The position numbers were made by a program, and so were the translations under genes. The notes below the pieces were generated by a model. That model was given only the letters and a program-made list of their open reading frames with translations. It did no database searches and had not been told where the DNA came from. This document shows positions 9,272-18,064 of a DNA stretch of 38,119 bases, in pieces. Origin of the DNA: Aquificales bacterium (GTDB lineage Bacteria; Aquificota; Aquificia; Aquificales; Aquificaceae); the NCBI GenBank assembly GCA_027037055.1, contig JALWBR010000007.1:1-38119 (forward strand), written 5' to 3'. The stretch's first letter is position 1, and the number at the start of each line of letters is the position of its first letter.

Positions 9272-9869
9272 CTTCCTCAAGTTCTTTTCTTTTCTCCTCT
9301 ATATCATCATCCTCTTTAACATATATGAGTTTCCCGAACTCTATGGTACCCCTCGTAAAGGGAAAAGGTATAATAAACCTGTCCCATGTATTTAATGTTT
9401 TAGCCTTGTCAAATCTAACATACATGGGCAGTATAGGACATCCTGTTTTTTGAGCAAGAAATATTATTCCCTTTCCCACACTCAAATAAGGTCCCTTCGG
9501 ACCGTCAACGGTAAGAGCCATCTTCCCTCCCTTCTTTAAAACCTTTATTAATCTGAGCGCACCTAATCTTCCCCCCTTTGAAGGATCACCTTCCTCCGTG
9601 GAACCCCTTATGACATTGTAGCCGAGGGATTCAAGAAGGCGGGCGGAAATTTCCCCGTCCGGTGATCTGCTTGATAGTACATATATATCCTTATCAACGC
9701 CGTGAAGGGCAAGTCCCAGGGCATGACCGTGCAAAATGGCATATATCTTCCTTTTGTCATTTTTAAAGTCATAATCCACATCCCATTTTATTGATTTTGA
9801 CCACAATCGCAGTATCTTAGCCATTATAGGAACCGCACACAGGGCTAATTTGTACTCTATATAATTCAT
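9240..9869 (-). CDS. Lysophospholipid acyltransferase family protein, DUF374
   Basis: A 209-residue protein with a weakly hydrophobic N-terminus (about 1-25), then ILHGHALGLAL (about 44-54, resembling the family's HG.. catalytic block), SSRSPDGE, RGSTEEGDPSKGG and the diagnostic ALTVDGPKGP...KGIIFLAQKTGCPILPMYV. These define the DUF374 branch of the LPLAT superfamily, seen in diderm thermophiles and thought to acylate lipid A or phospholipids. The substrate is not established. It forms a single-gene minus-strand unit, convergent with the antiporter and divergent from the dapB unit. The minus-strand TAAAAT at 9886-9881 implies a leader of about 5 nucleotides with no Shine-Dalgarno. Confidence 0.85.
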   Translation of the reverse strand: MNYIEYKLALCAVPIMAKILRLWSKSIKWDVDYDFKNDKRKIYAILHGHALGLALHGVDKDIYVLSSRSPDGEISARLLESLGYNVIRGSTEEGDPSKGGRLGALRLIKVLKKGGKMALTVDGPKGPYLSVGKGIIFLAQKTGCPILPMYVRFDKAKTLNTWDRFIIPFPFTRGTIEFGKLIYVKEDDDIEEKRKELEEVMRSFVYSDG

Positions 9870-9914
9870 TATGTGTTAATATTTTAAGTTAATAACTAAC
9901 AAGGGAGAGTGGTC
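9870..9914. promoter_or_regulatory. Divergent DUF374/dapB-unit promoter region
   Basis: TTAATATTTTAA (9876-9887) lies between the divergent genes. Minus-strand TAAAAT (9886-9881) would serve the acyltransferase with a 5-nucleotide leader. Plus-strand TAATAT (9877-9882) would start the wall/division operon near 9889, leaving a leader of about 26 nucleotides with AAGGGAG (9901-9907) as ribosome-binding site. Confidence 0.45.
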
Positions 9915-10163
9915 ATGGAAGAACAGTATATCGCGGTACCTTTCAGCCTGGTAGGTTTTTTTATGACGAACAAGTCAATTGAAGAAAGCATAAGGAGTGA
10001 CATAACTCCTGAAGAGATGGAAAGGCTCCAAAACATAATAGCCACGCTCCTCTTTAAAGAAGGAGTGAAGGTGGCGGTTTACCCATCCGTTGTGCCCCCG
10101 GATCAAGCTGAAGAAGCTGCAAAGGAACTTGAAGATCTGATATTCGGAGAGGCGGGAGAATGA
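9915..10163 (+). CDS. Small protein of unknown function
   Basis: An 82-residue acidic protein (MEEQYIAVPFSLVGFFMTNK...), not recognised. It has a short hydrophobic beta-like N-terminus (YIAVPFSLVGFFM), a helical middle (SDITPEEMERLQNIIATLLF), a strand (GVKVAVYPSVVPP) and a C-terminal Glu-rich helix. No signal peptide or membrane helix is convincing and there are no Cys or His clusters. A GTG at 9909 is in frame, but AAGGGA at 9901-9906 is spaced correctly for the ATG at 9915. It overlaps dapB by the ATGA arrangement and heads the operon leading to ftsZ, so it is probably translated together with dapB. Real coding is supported by the ribosome-binding site, the overlap and neighbour-like codon use. 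Confidence 0.75.
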   Translation: MEEQYIAVPFSLVGFFMTNKSIEESIRSDITPEEMERLQNIIATLLFKEGVKVAVYPSVVPPDQAEEAAKELEDLIFGEAGE

Positions 10164-10954
10164 CAAAGGCGGTAATATGCGGTGCCCTGGGAAGGATGGG
10201 TAAGGCAATTCTGGAGGTTGCTGAGGAGGATCCGGATGTTGAAATTGTAGCAGGTGTTGAACACCCCGATTGTGTCAGAAGTACGGATCTCGGTGAAGCA
10301 ACCGGTATATCTTGCTATAAGGGTAAGCCCCTAACCTCAAGGCTTGAAGAAGTTCTTGAATATACGGATGTCGTTGTTGATTTCTCTGGGAACCCAGTAT
10401 CCGCGGTGGGCCATACAGCCCTTGCCTCGGCGGATGGTAAGGCTGTAGTCATAGGTACAACAGGTTTTTCTGAAAAGGAAATAGAAGATATTAAGAGTAT
10501 GGCAAAGCAAGCACCCATCCTACTCTCGCCCAATATGAGCTTGGGAGTTAACTTGTTATTTAAGCTTGTTGAAATAGCATCAAGCGTTCTAAAAGATAAG
10601 GATTTTGATATTGAACTTACGGAAATTCATCATAGATTTAAAAAGGATGCACCGAGCGGTACCGCTATGAAACTGCTTGAGATAATAAAAAACTCTACGG
10701 GCAGGGAAGATATTGTTTTCGGAAGACAAGGTTTGGCAAACAGGCGGGAGAAAGAGGTCGGCGTTTTCGCTCTCAGGGGAGGAGATGTAGTGGGAGATCA
10801 TACGGTTTATTTCCTCGGCATGGGTGAAAGGATAGAACTCACCCACAGGGCAACGAGCAGGAAAACCTTTGCAAAGGGTACTGTTGAAGCCATCAAATGG
10901 ATAAAGGGAAAATCCCCTGGTTTTTACAGCATGTTTGATGTCCTCGGATTATGA
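10160..10954 (+). CDS. dapB: 4-hydroxy-tetrahydrodipicolinate reductase
   Basis: Reduces HTPA to tetrahydrodipicolinate with NAD(P)H on the path to meso-diaminopimelate and lysine. The 264-residue protein has the nucleotide-binding motif GALGRMG (8-14), VVIGTTGF (about 96-103), and the catalytic and substrate-binding block EIHHRFKKDAPSGTA (155-169), with the His157/His158 pair, Lys162 and the SGT substrate loop. It is flanked by ATGA overlaps with the small gene upstream and mutS2 downstream. Its place in an operon with murB, ddl and fts genes fits DAP supply for peptidoglycan. asd, which acts earlier in the same pathway, is at 22249. Confidence 0.97.
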   Translation: MTKAVICGALGRMGKAILEVAEEDPDVEIVAGVEHPDCVRSTDLGEATGISCYKGKPLTSRLEEVLEYTDVVVDFSGNPVSAVGHTALASADGKAVVIGTTGFSEKEIEDIKSMAKQAPILLSPNMSLGVNLLFKLVEIASSVLKDKDFDIELTEIHHRFKKDAPSGTAMKLLEIIKNSTGREDIVFGRQGLANRREKEVGVFALRGGDVVGDHTVYFLGMGERIELTHRATSRKTFAKGTVEAIKWIKGKSPGFYSMFDVLGL

Positions 10955-13236
10955 GGGAAGCGGATCTTGAAAAACTTGAATTCTGGAAAATAAAAGAACA
11001 TCTGAAAAAATTCACAAACTCGGAAGCTACTGAGAAGTATATAGACAAGATAAGACCTTTAAAAAATAAAGAGGCGATAAACGAGGAAATTGAACTTTCA
11101 AAAACCTTTTTTAACATAGCGGAAAGGATTGAAATTTATAGATTTGAAGATATAGAGGATATTATTGAAAAATCAAAGATACCCGGTGTATTCTTATCTG
11201 TAAATGAACTATTAAAAATACTCAACATAATTAAACTTATAAAGATAGTAAAATCAGGTATCTCCGAATTCGCAGAGGAATTTCCCCATCTCAGAAAACT
11301 ACTCAAAAGTTTATACTCATTTCAACCCATTGAAGCGCTTATAGAAACAACCATTGATCCGGGAGGATTCGTCAAGGATAAAGCGAGCGAGGATCTCTAC
11401 AATATAAGGTCAGAATTGAAAAAACTTGAAGAAGAAGTTAAAGCACGACTTGAACGGCTTTTTGAAAGACCGGATACATCTTACATATTTTCCGACAGGG
11501 TTATAACCTTAAGAAACAACAGATATGTTGTACCCGTCAAAACGTCCCACTACAGAAAGTTATACGGCATAGTTCACGGAACATCCTCCACCGGGTACAC
11601 AACCTATGTAGAACCACAATTCGTGGTGGAGCTTAACAACAGAATAAGCGTACTTAGAGAGAAGGAAGAGAAGGAAGTAAAGAAAGTTCTGCAAAGAATT
11701 ACGAGATATGTGGGTGAAGACGGTGATAGGCTGTTAAAAAGTTTTCAAACCCTCGTTTACATAGATTACATAAAAGCAAAGTACATGTTTGCAAAAACAA
11801 TAAAAGGTGTGTTTCCGCACATGGGAGATAAGGTTATCCTTAAAAATGCCAGACATCCTCTTCTCGTTTTAGAAAAAGAAAATGTTGTACCCGTTAATAT
11901 AATCCTTGAAGAAAAAAAAGGGTTGATACTTACCGGTCCTAATACAGGAGGCAAAACCGTTTCCCTCAAAACATTGGGACTACTTGCCCTTATGTTCCAA
12001 TCCGCCATACCTATACCGGCAGATCCCGAAAGTGAACTACCCGTATTTGAAAATATCTTCGTTGATATAGGGGATGAACAAAGCATCCAACAAGATCTAT
12101 CCACCTTCTCCTATCACATATCAAATATTGTTGATTTCCTTGATAAAGTAAATGAAAGGACCCTCATACTTATAGATGAACTGGGTGCGGGTACTGATCC
12201 CGCGGAAGGTTCAGCCATAGGTATAGGTTTGCTTGAGTATTTAAGGGAGAAAAAGGCTTATGTATTCGTTAATACTCACCATACACCCGTTAAGTTGTAT
12301 GCAATAAGCTCGGAATACTATATACCCGCAAGTGTAACCTTTGATAAAGCCACCCTAAAACCGACTTACCAGATAATATATAACACAATAGGTCAGAGCA
12401 TGGCACTATACATAGCGGGAAGATTAGGATTGCCGGAGGAAATACTTAATATAGCAAGAAAAAAGATAGGATCAACAGGGGAGGAATATTTAAAAGCTGT
12501 TGAACTTCTTGAGGAATACACGCGCGAGTATCATAAGAAAGTGGAAGAAGTTGAATCCCTTAAAGAATCCTTGGAGAAGGAAAAGGAGAAGTACAAAAGA
12601 TTAAGCGAGGAGTTGGAAAGAAAGAAGAAAGAAAACTGGATAAGTATAGCATCCGAAGCCTATAACTTCCTTGAAAATCTTAAAAAGGAAGCAAGGAAAT
12701 TGCTATCAGGAAACAATATAAATGAGCTTGAACGGTTTATAGAAACAAAGAAAAAGGAAATAGCTACAAAAATAGGTGATGAAAGGATATTAAAATTCTC
12801 CGTCGGAGACTGGGTTGAGCTTGCCACAAACAGGGGTAAGAAAGGTAAGATTGAAAGGATAGAAGGTAATATAGCCATAGTGTCTTTCGGTCATATAAGA
12901 CTCAGAGCCAAATTGAAAGAACTTATACCCGTTAACAATAACACCAAACCACCCGATACCAATAAGGGCATATACATAAGAAAGGTTTTGCCCTCTGAGT
13001 TGTATCTAAAAGGACTCAGCATAGATGAAGCTCTGTTCAAGCTTGAAACTTTCTTAGAAGAGGCACACGCATCCGGTGTAAAGATGGCAAAAATTATACA
13101 CGGCGTCGGAACGGGAGCAATAAAAAATGCCATAAGGGAATATTTGAAGAAGTCCCCCTATGTGGTATTTTTCAGGGATGCCTATCCCCAAGAGGGAGGT
13201 TCGGGAATAACGGTAGTATTCTTAGATAAGGAGTGA
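10951..13236 (+). CDS. mutS2: Endonuclease MutS2
   Basis: A MutS-family ATPase without the mismatch-recognition domain, linked to suppressing recombination and to rescue of collided ribosomes in other bacteria. It has 761 residues, normal length. The order is N-terminal helical core domain (1-300), ATPase with Walker A GPNTGGKT (about 329-336) and Walker B LILIDELGAGTDP (about 405-417), a long Lys/Glu coiled coil (about 510-620), a KOW-like beta segment (VGDWVELATNRGKKGKIERI) and a C-terminal Smr domain (about 685-761). The Smr motif HGVGTGAI is present, but the usual LDLRG at the start of the domain reads LYLKG, a change at a position proposed to matter for nuclease activity. ATGA overlap with dapB; one base before murB. 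Confidence 0.96.
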   Translation: MREADLEKLEFWKIKEHLKKFTNSEATEKYIDKIRPLKNKEAINEEIELSKTFFNIAERIEIYRFEDIEDIIEKSKIPGVFLSVNELLKILNIIKLIKIVKSGISEFAEEFPHLRKLLKSLYSFQPIEALIETTIDPGGFVKDKASEDLYNIRSELKKLEEEVKARLERLFERPDTSYIFSDRVITLRNNRYVVPVKTSHYRKLYGIVHGTSSTGYTTYVEPQFVVELNNRISVLREKEEKEVKKVLQRITRYVGEDGDRLLKSFQTLVYIDYIKAKYMFAKTIKGVFPHMGDKVILKNARHPLLVLEKENVVPVNIILEEKKGLILTGPNTGGKTVSLKTLGLLALMFQSAIPIPADPESELPVFENIFVDIGDEQSIQQDLSTFSYHISNIVDFLDKVNERTLILIDELGAGTDPAEGSAIGIGLLEYLREKKAYVFVNTHHTPVKLYAISSEYYIPASVTFDKATLKPTYQIIYNTIGQSMALYIAGRLGLPEEILNIARKKIGSTGEEYLKAVELLEEYTREYHKKVEEVESLKESLEKEKEKYKRLSEELERKKKENWISIASEAYNFLENLKKEARKLLSGNNINELERFIETKKKEIATKIGDERILKFSVGDWVELATNRGKKGKIERIEGNIAIVSFGHIRLRAKLKELIPVNNNTKPPDTNKGIYIRKVLPSELYLKGLSIDEALFKLETFLEEAHASGVKMAKIIHGVGTGAIKNAIREYLKKSPYVVFFRDAYPQEGGSGITVVFLDKE

Positions 13237-13237
13237 T

Positions 13238-14128
13238 ATGAAGATCATAAACAATGCGGACCTTTCCCACTTAACGACAATAAAAATAGGCGGGAGATGT
13301 CATACACTTGCCTTTCCGGAAACGGAAGAAGACATACGCTACCTTATAAACCTTTCAAGGGACAAAGATATGCCCGTATATATACTCGGAAGGGGATCAA
13401 ACACAATTTTCGGAAGTATAAAGGGTGTTGTTATAAATATGTCCAGATTAAGAAGTACACCTATAATAAAAGAAGGCAACAACCATATTGAAGTAACCTT
13501 AAAGGGCGGAAATCCCTTAAGTGATCTTATAAACATATCCGCTGAAAAAAATACGGACGGCGTATATAGACTATACGGCTTTCCCGCCACAGTAGGCGGT
13601 GCGGTATCAATGAATGCGGGAGCATACGGTTATGAAATAAGTAAGTCTCTGAAAAGAATAAAATTTATAACATGGGAAGGCATCACCGAAGAGGCGGAAG
13701 TCAGCGACCTTTACTTCGGTTACAGAAAATCTCCTTTCCCTCATCTGGGTGTAGTTACAGAAGTAACCTTTGAGCTTCACCCATCTGCAACTTCTGTAAA
13801 AGAAGAAATAGCAAAGATTAAAACAGACAGGATAAAAAAGCAACCCATAAATATGCCCACATCCGGTTCAACCTTTAAAAACCCGAAAGAAGCCCCCGCG
13901 GGTTTATTGCTTGAGAAGTCGGGTGTTAAGGGCTTAAGAAGGGGTAATGTAATGTTTTCCCGAAAACATGCAAACTTCTTAATTAACCTCGGGGGGGGAA
14001 CTTTTGAAGATGCGGTTTATCTGATAAAAATGGCGGTAGAGATAGTGAAAAATGAAACGGGTATAGTACTTGAAGAGGAGGTGAGATTGGTTGAGGATAG
14101 TGGTGCTGATGGGTGGAAGATCCTCTGA
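13238..14128 (+). CDS. murB: UDP-N-acetylenolpyruvoylglucosamine reductase
   Basis: FAD enzyme that reduces enolpyruvyl-UDP-GlcNAc to UDP-N-acetylmuramic acid with NADPH. It has 296 residues, matching the shorter type II MurB. Visible motifs are TTIKIGG near the N-terminus, GRGSNTIFG, YGFPATVGGAVSMNAGAYG (FAD-binding, about 110-128) and the catalytic SGSTFKNP (about 205-212), followed by AGLLLEKSGVKG and the HANF-IN block. It starts one base after the mutS2 stop with AAGGAG in the mutS2 end. It shares 38 bases with ddl, an unusually long same-strand overlap. Confidence 0.96.
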   Translation: MKIINNADLSHLTTIKIGGRCHTLAFPETEEDIRYLINLSRDKDMPVYILGRGSNTIFGSIKGVVINMSRLRSTPIIKEGNNHIEVTLKGGNPLSDLINISAEKNTDGVYRLYGFPATVGGAVSMNAGAYGYEISKSLKRIKFITWEGITEEAEVSDLYFGYRKSPFPHLGVVTEVTFELHPSATSVKEEIAKIKTDRIKKQPINMPTSGSTFKNPKEAPAGLLLEKSGVKGLRRGNVMFSRKHANFLINLGGGTFEDAVYLIKMAVEIVKNETGIVLEEEVRLVEDSGADGWKIL

Positions 14129-14960
14129 AAGGGAAATATCCCTGAAAACGGGCAAAGCGGTTGCGGAAGGCTTAAGAGAACTCGGACATGAGGTTATAGA
14201 GATGGACCTTAACAGTAATACACCCTGTAAACTCCTTGAAATAAAACCGGACAAGGTATTTATAGCCCTTCACGGTGCCTACGGAGAGGACGGGCGTATT
14301 CAAGGTATGCTTGATATACTCGGCATTCCTTACACGGGAACGGGTGTACTCGGGAGTTCTATATGTATGAGAAAGGATATAACAAAAAAACTCTTAGAAT
14401 ACCACGGTATAAAGACTCCTAGGTGGCTCGTCCCAGAGAACGAAGAGGAAGTAAAAGCATGGAATATATTTCCTTGTATAGTAAAGCCCATTGATGAGGG
14501 TTCAAGTGTGGATCTTTATATCTGCAACGGTGAGGATGAGCTTGCAGAAACAACCTTAAACCTCTGGAAGAAAGGTAAAAAGATAATGGTTGAGGAGTTT
14601 ATAAAGGGTAAGGATGTAACTGTGGGTCTTTTAAAGGGAAAACCGCTACCCCCCATAGAGATAAGACCCAAGAAGGGAATATATGACTATGAAAGTAAAT
14701 ACACAAAAGGGAAAACTGAGTATGTGTTTTTGGAAGACAAAGAGTTGACAGATCAGCTTTATAAAATATCTTCTTTAATAAACGATATATTTGAGTTGAA
14801 AGATATGGCAAGGGTTGACTTCAGGATTACCGATAAAAAGGAAATATTCACCTTAGAAATCAACACCATACCCGGTATGACTGAATTAAGCTTACTCCCA
14901 ATGGCTTCAGAGAGGATGGGTATAGATTTTCGGGAGTTGTTGCATATAATTATTACTTAA
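14091..14960 (+). CDS. ddl: D-alanine--D-alanine ligase
   Basis: ATP-grasp enzyme that makes D-Ala-D-Ala for the peptidoglycan stem peptide. The 289-residue protein carries GGRSSEREIS near the N-terminus, LHGAYGEDGRIQG (about 60-72), KPIDEGSSVDL and the metal-binding C-terminal block with MARVDFRI and LEINTIPGMT. The start is a TTG at 14091, 37 bases before the murB stop codon ends. GAGGAGGT at 14075-14082, 8 bases upstream and inside murB, supports it, and RIVVLMGG immediately follows as in other Ddl proteins. A TTG start within a long overlap suggests deliberately coupled, low-rate translation with murB. Confidence 0.95.
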   Translation: MRIVVLMGGRSSEREISLKTGKAVAEGLRELGHEVIEMDLNSNTPCKLLEIKPDKVFIALHGAYGEDGRIQGMLDILGIPYTGTGVLGSSICMRKDITKKLLEYHGIKTPRWLVPENEEEVKAWNIFPCIVKPIDEGSSVDLYICNGEDELAETTLNLWKKGKKIMVEEFIKGKDVTVGLLKGKPLPPIEIRPKKGIYDYESKYTKGKTEYVFLEDKELTDQLYKISSLINDIFELKDMARVDFRITDKKEIFTLEINTIPGMTELSLLPMASERMGIDFRELLHIIIT

Positions 14961-14975
14961 CACGGAGGTGGGACA

Positions 14976-15716
14976 GTGCAAGCCGAGGGGAAAAGCAGGA
15001 TAAAGATATATACGGGGGTTTTATTGGGATTACTCTGGATAGCGTCAATGGCTGTTTTAGGATATACATTACCCTTTTTCCTTGATAATATAAATTTCTT
15101 CAAAGCCAAGAAGATAGTAGTTTACAAAAGCAAATACATTAATGGTAAAAAAGTAGAAGAAGTACTCGCTCAGCTCAATTGGAATTGGCTTTTTCTCAAA
15201 GAATCAACCGTTAAAAAACTGTTAAATGAATCGGTAGGCGGTATAGTCAGGGATGTAAACATTGACAGGGATATTACAAAGGAAGGCATTGTATTAAAGA
15301 TAAAGGTATATGAAAAAGAACCGGTAGCGGTAGTTAAGGAGAACAACAGGATATATCTCGTTGACGAAAAGGGTAATATTCTGCCATACAGGTACATTAA
15401 GGACAGATACCCTGTTATATTCACCAACAGTATTGACAATCTTAGGGAAAAGTTTGTTTTCTTCTACGAAAACATACTATCAAAGTCAAGCATAAGAGAA
15501 ACTTATGTATCTGATAACAAAATTATATTGTACTTGACCGATCCCAATGTAAAACTCCTGCTTCCGCCCCTTGAAGCCCTCAATTCCGCGGTGATAAAAA
15601 GATACGAGAGTGTTATAAATATAATAAGGAGTAGCAACTTGGAAAATGTAAGCGTTGACTTAAGGTTCAAGAAATTTGCCAGTCTTAAGAAACTTATAGG
15701 TATGGAGGATTTATGA
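14976..15716 (+). CDS. ftsQ: Cell division protein FtsQ/DivIB
   Basis: A 246-residue bitopic division protein. A short cytoplasmic tail is followed by one membrane helix (about 13-35, VLLGLLWIASMAVLGYTLPF). Next comes a POTRA domain (about 40-110: FFKAKKIVVYKS, KVEEVLAQLNWNWLF, then RDVNIDRDI and VLKIKVYEKEPVAVV) and the FtsQ-type beta domain (LVDEKGNILPY onward). It acts in the periplasm as a scaffold for FtsB/FtsL in the divisome. The start is GTG at 14976, supported by GGAGGTG at 14964-14970. The gene lies between ddl and ftsA, the classic dcw order, and overlaps ftsA by ATGA. Sequence conservation in this family is low, so context adds weight. Confidence 0.88.
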   Translation: MQAEGKSRIKIYTGVLLGLLWIASMAVLGYTLPFFLDNINFFKAKKIVVYKSKYINGKKVEEVLAQLNWNWLFLKESTVKKLLNESVGGIVRDVNIDRDITKEGIVLKIKVYEKEPVAVVKENNRIYLVDEKGNILPYRYIKDRYPVIFTNSIDNLREKFVFFYENILSKSSIRETYVSDNKIILYLTDPNVKLLLPPLEALNSAVIKRYESVINIIRSSNLENVSVDLRFKKFASLKKLIGMEDL

Positions 15717-16960
15717 AAGTTTTTGCTTCTTTGGATGTAGGAACAAGCAAAATAGTAGCACTCATCGGAGAACTTGACAGTCAGAAGGAACTACATGTTA
15801 TGAGTAAAGGGGAGGTGCCCTCAAGGGGTGTTGATCGCGGTTCAATAATATTTCTGAGGGACGCGAGCCATGCAATAGGCGAAGCCATAAAGGAGGTTTA
15901 CAGAAAATCCGCCTTTGACATATCAGATGTAATCCTCGGTATATCTTCATCAAAGATGATAAGCCAAAATGATACGGAAGGTATAACCCTTACATCACAA
16001 TCTAATGAAATAACGGAAGAACATATAAATAAGCTTTTGGAAGCAGGCAGAAATAAATTGAAGCAGGAAGGATATGACATCCTGCATATTATCCCCAAAA
16101 GATACAAACTTGACGATGCGGAAGGAATAATAAACCCCTTAGGTCTCGTAGGGTCAAAGCTTTCTGTTGACTTACATGCCATAAAAGTTCCCACAACGGT
16201 GGTACTTAATATGAAAAGGGCTGTTGAAGAAGCAAACGTAGGCGTATCGGACACGGTTCCAAATATTATAGCCTCAGCGGAAGCGGTTCTGCTGGAAGAG
16301 GAAAAAGATGCGGGCGTACTTCTGATAGATATAGGAGCTGGTCTGACGGATTTCATCTTATACAGGGACGGAAGTCCCGAAGTTGTTGGCTCAGTCAATC
16401 TCGCAGGTATAAATATAACAAAGGATATCTTGCAGATTATGAAACTACCCTTTGAAGATGCGGAAAGGTTAAAGAAGGAACACGGCTACGCCCTGACCGA
16501 TCTTATAAGAAACGATGAACTTATAAGTATATATCGCAGGGGTGAAGATAAAGAGATAACAATTAATAAAAGTGAAATAGCAAATATTATTCAGGCAAGG
16601 CTTGAAGAGATAATGGAAAGGGTGGTATCAAAACTTGAAGATGCTAATGTCTCCCTTGATTATGCCAATGCGGGAATAGTTATAACAGGCGGAACCGCCA
16701 ATCTGAAGGGTATTAAAGAGTTTGCGGAAAGGTACTTCAGCACATCGGTAAGAATAGGAAAACCCATAAATATAGGCAGCATAGACAACAGCATCAAAGA
16801 TCCCGCTTATGCAACCGCGGTAGGATTGCTTATACACAAAGTGAGAAATCTTGATAAACAGGATTTCTTCCTTAGGAGCAACAATGGTATAAGAAGAAGG
16901 GAGGGTGCTTTTGTGAATCGCATTAAAAAGTTTTTTGAAGATATAAAAAACATGCTCTAA
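15713..16960 (+). CDS. ftsA: Cell division protein FtsA
   Basis: Actin-like ATPase that anchors FtsZ to the membrane. The 415-residue protein has phosphate 1 (ASLDVGTSKIVALIGE, about 4-19), the 1C subdomain region up to about 190, phosphate 2 (GVLLIDIGAGLTDF, about 200-213) and the adenosine motif GIVITGGTANLKGI (about 321-334). The C-terminus, NRIKKFFEDIKNML, can form the amphipathic membrane-targeting helix that the family uses to bind the inner membrane. It overlaps ftsQ by ATGA and is followed 12 bases later by ftsZ with AGGAGG in the gap. Confidence 0.96.
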   Translation: MKVFASLDVGTSKIVALIGELDSQKELHVMSKGEVPSRGVDRGSIIFLRDASHAIGEAIKEVYRKSAFDISDVILGISSSKMISQNDTEGITLTSQSNEITEEHINKLLEAGRNKLKQEGYDILHIIPKRYKLDDAEGIINPLGLVGSKLSVDLHAIKVPTTVVLNMKRAVEEANVGVSDTVPNIIASAEAVLLEEEKDAGVLLIDIGAGLTDFILYRDGSPEVVGSVNLAGINITKDILQIMKLPFEDAERLKKEHGYALTDLIRNDELISIYRRGEDKEITINKSEIANIIQARLEEIMERVVSKLEDANVSLDYANAGIVITGGTANLKGIKEFAERYFSTSVRIGKPINIGSIDNSIKDPAYATAVGLLIHKVRNLDKQDFFLRSNNGIRRREGAFVNRIKKFFEDIKNML

Positions 16961-16972
16961 AGGAGGTTTAAA

Positions 16973-18058
16973 ATGGCTGCAAAAATAAAGGTATTCGGGG
17001 TAGGTGGTGGCGGTTGCAATATGGTCAACAGCATGTACAATCTCGCAGAGTATTACACGGATGGAATTGAAATCTATGCAGTTAACACGGATAAACAACA
17101 TCTTGAGATACTTAATGTGCCGAACAAGATCCAGATAGGTGAAAAAATAACTAAGGGATTGGGGGCAGGTGCGGATCCGTCAGTAGGCGAAAAGGCTGCT
17201 CTTGAGGACAGGGACAGGCTTCAGGAAATAATGAAGGATGCGGATATGGTTTTTATATCCGCAGGTCTCGGCGGAGGTACTGGAACAGGAGCAGCACCGG
17301 TTATAGCAGGTTTGGCTAAGGAGATGGGCATACTCACGGTGGCGGTGGTTACACTTCCCTTCAGCTTTGAAGGTACATGGAAGATGGAAAGGGCACTTAA
17401 AGGATTGGAAGAGCTCAAAAAGAATGTGGATACATATATAGTTATACACAATCAAAAGCTCAGTGAACTTGATTTGCCAGAAACAAAGAATATGACCATA
17501 GGTTCCGCTTTTAAGATGGTTGATTCCGTATTAGCAAAAACGGTTTACGGGATTACAAGTACAATCGTAGTACCATCCCTAATAAATGTGGACTTTGCAG
17601 ATGTGAAAACCATAATGCACAACGGAGGTCTCGGATTGATAGGAATAGGCGACGGAGAGGGACCTGATAAGATAGAAGAGGTTGTTCAAAAGGTAATAAA
17701 CAGCCCGCTTCTTGAAGGAAATACCATAGCAGGTGCAAGAAGGCTCCTGCTCACCATCTGGGTAAGTGAAGACACCCCCTACAGCGAAGTTGAAGAAGCT
17801 ATTAACAGAATAAGGCTCAATGCTGATGAAAACGCCGTTCTTATTTTCGGTGCCATGGTTGACAACTCAAGAACAGATTACATTAGGATATCTACTATAG
17901 CAACGGATTTCGGTGAAACACAGCAAAATAAACAACCAGAATTGAAGGTTGTTGAAAAACAAACGGAAACCTATAGAATACCAGCAGTGAATCAGGGCTA
18001 TAACAACGAGGACATAGAAAATATCCCCGCTATAGTAAGGAGATCAAGAAGAATATAA
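16973..18058 (+). CDS. ftsZ: Cell division protein FtsZ
   Basis: Tubulin-like GTPase that forms the Z ring. The 361-residue protein has the N-terminal GVGGGGCNMVN (9-19), the tubulin signature GGGTGTGAAPV (100-110), the T7 catalytic region (SLINVDFADV, with the two acidic residues) and a short linker ending in DIENIPAIVRRSRRI. That tail resembles the conserved C-terminal peptide that binds FtsA, although Ile-Val replaces the usual Phe-Leu. Aquifex FtsZ, as I recall it, also ends with an IPAVIRR-type tail. AGGAGG precedes the ATG. It is the last gene of the operon starting at 9915. A promoter for rpsB overlaps the region just after the stop. Confidence 0.98.
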   Translation: MAAKIKVFGVGGGGCNMVNSMYNLAEYYTDGIEIYAVNTDKQHLEILNVPNKIQIGEKITKGLGAGADPSVGEKAALEDRDRLQEIMKDADMVFISAGLGGGTGTGAAPVIAGLAKEMGILTVAVVTLPFSFEGTWKMERALKGLEELKKNVDTYIVIHNQKLSELDLPETKNMTIGSAFKMVDSVLAKTVYGITSTIVVPSLINVDFADVKTIMHNGGLGLIGIGDGEGPDKIEEVVQKVINSPLLEGNTIAGARRLLLTIWVSEDTPYSEVEEAINRIRLNADENAVLIFGAMVDNSRTDYIRISTIATDFGETQQNKQPELKVVEKQTETYRIPAVNQGYNNEDIENIPAIVRRSRRI

Positions 18059-18064
18059 ATTTTC

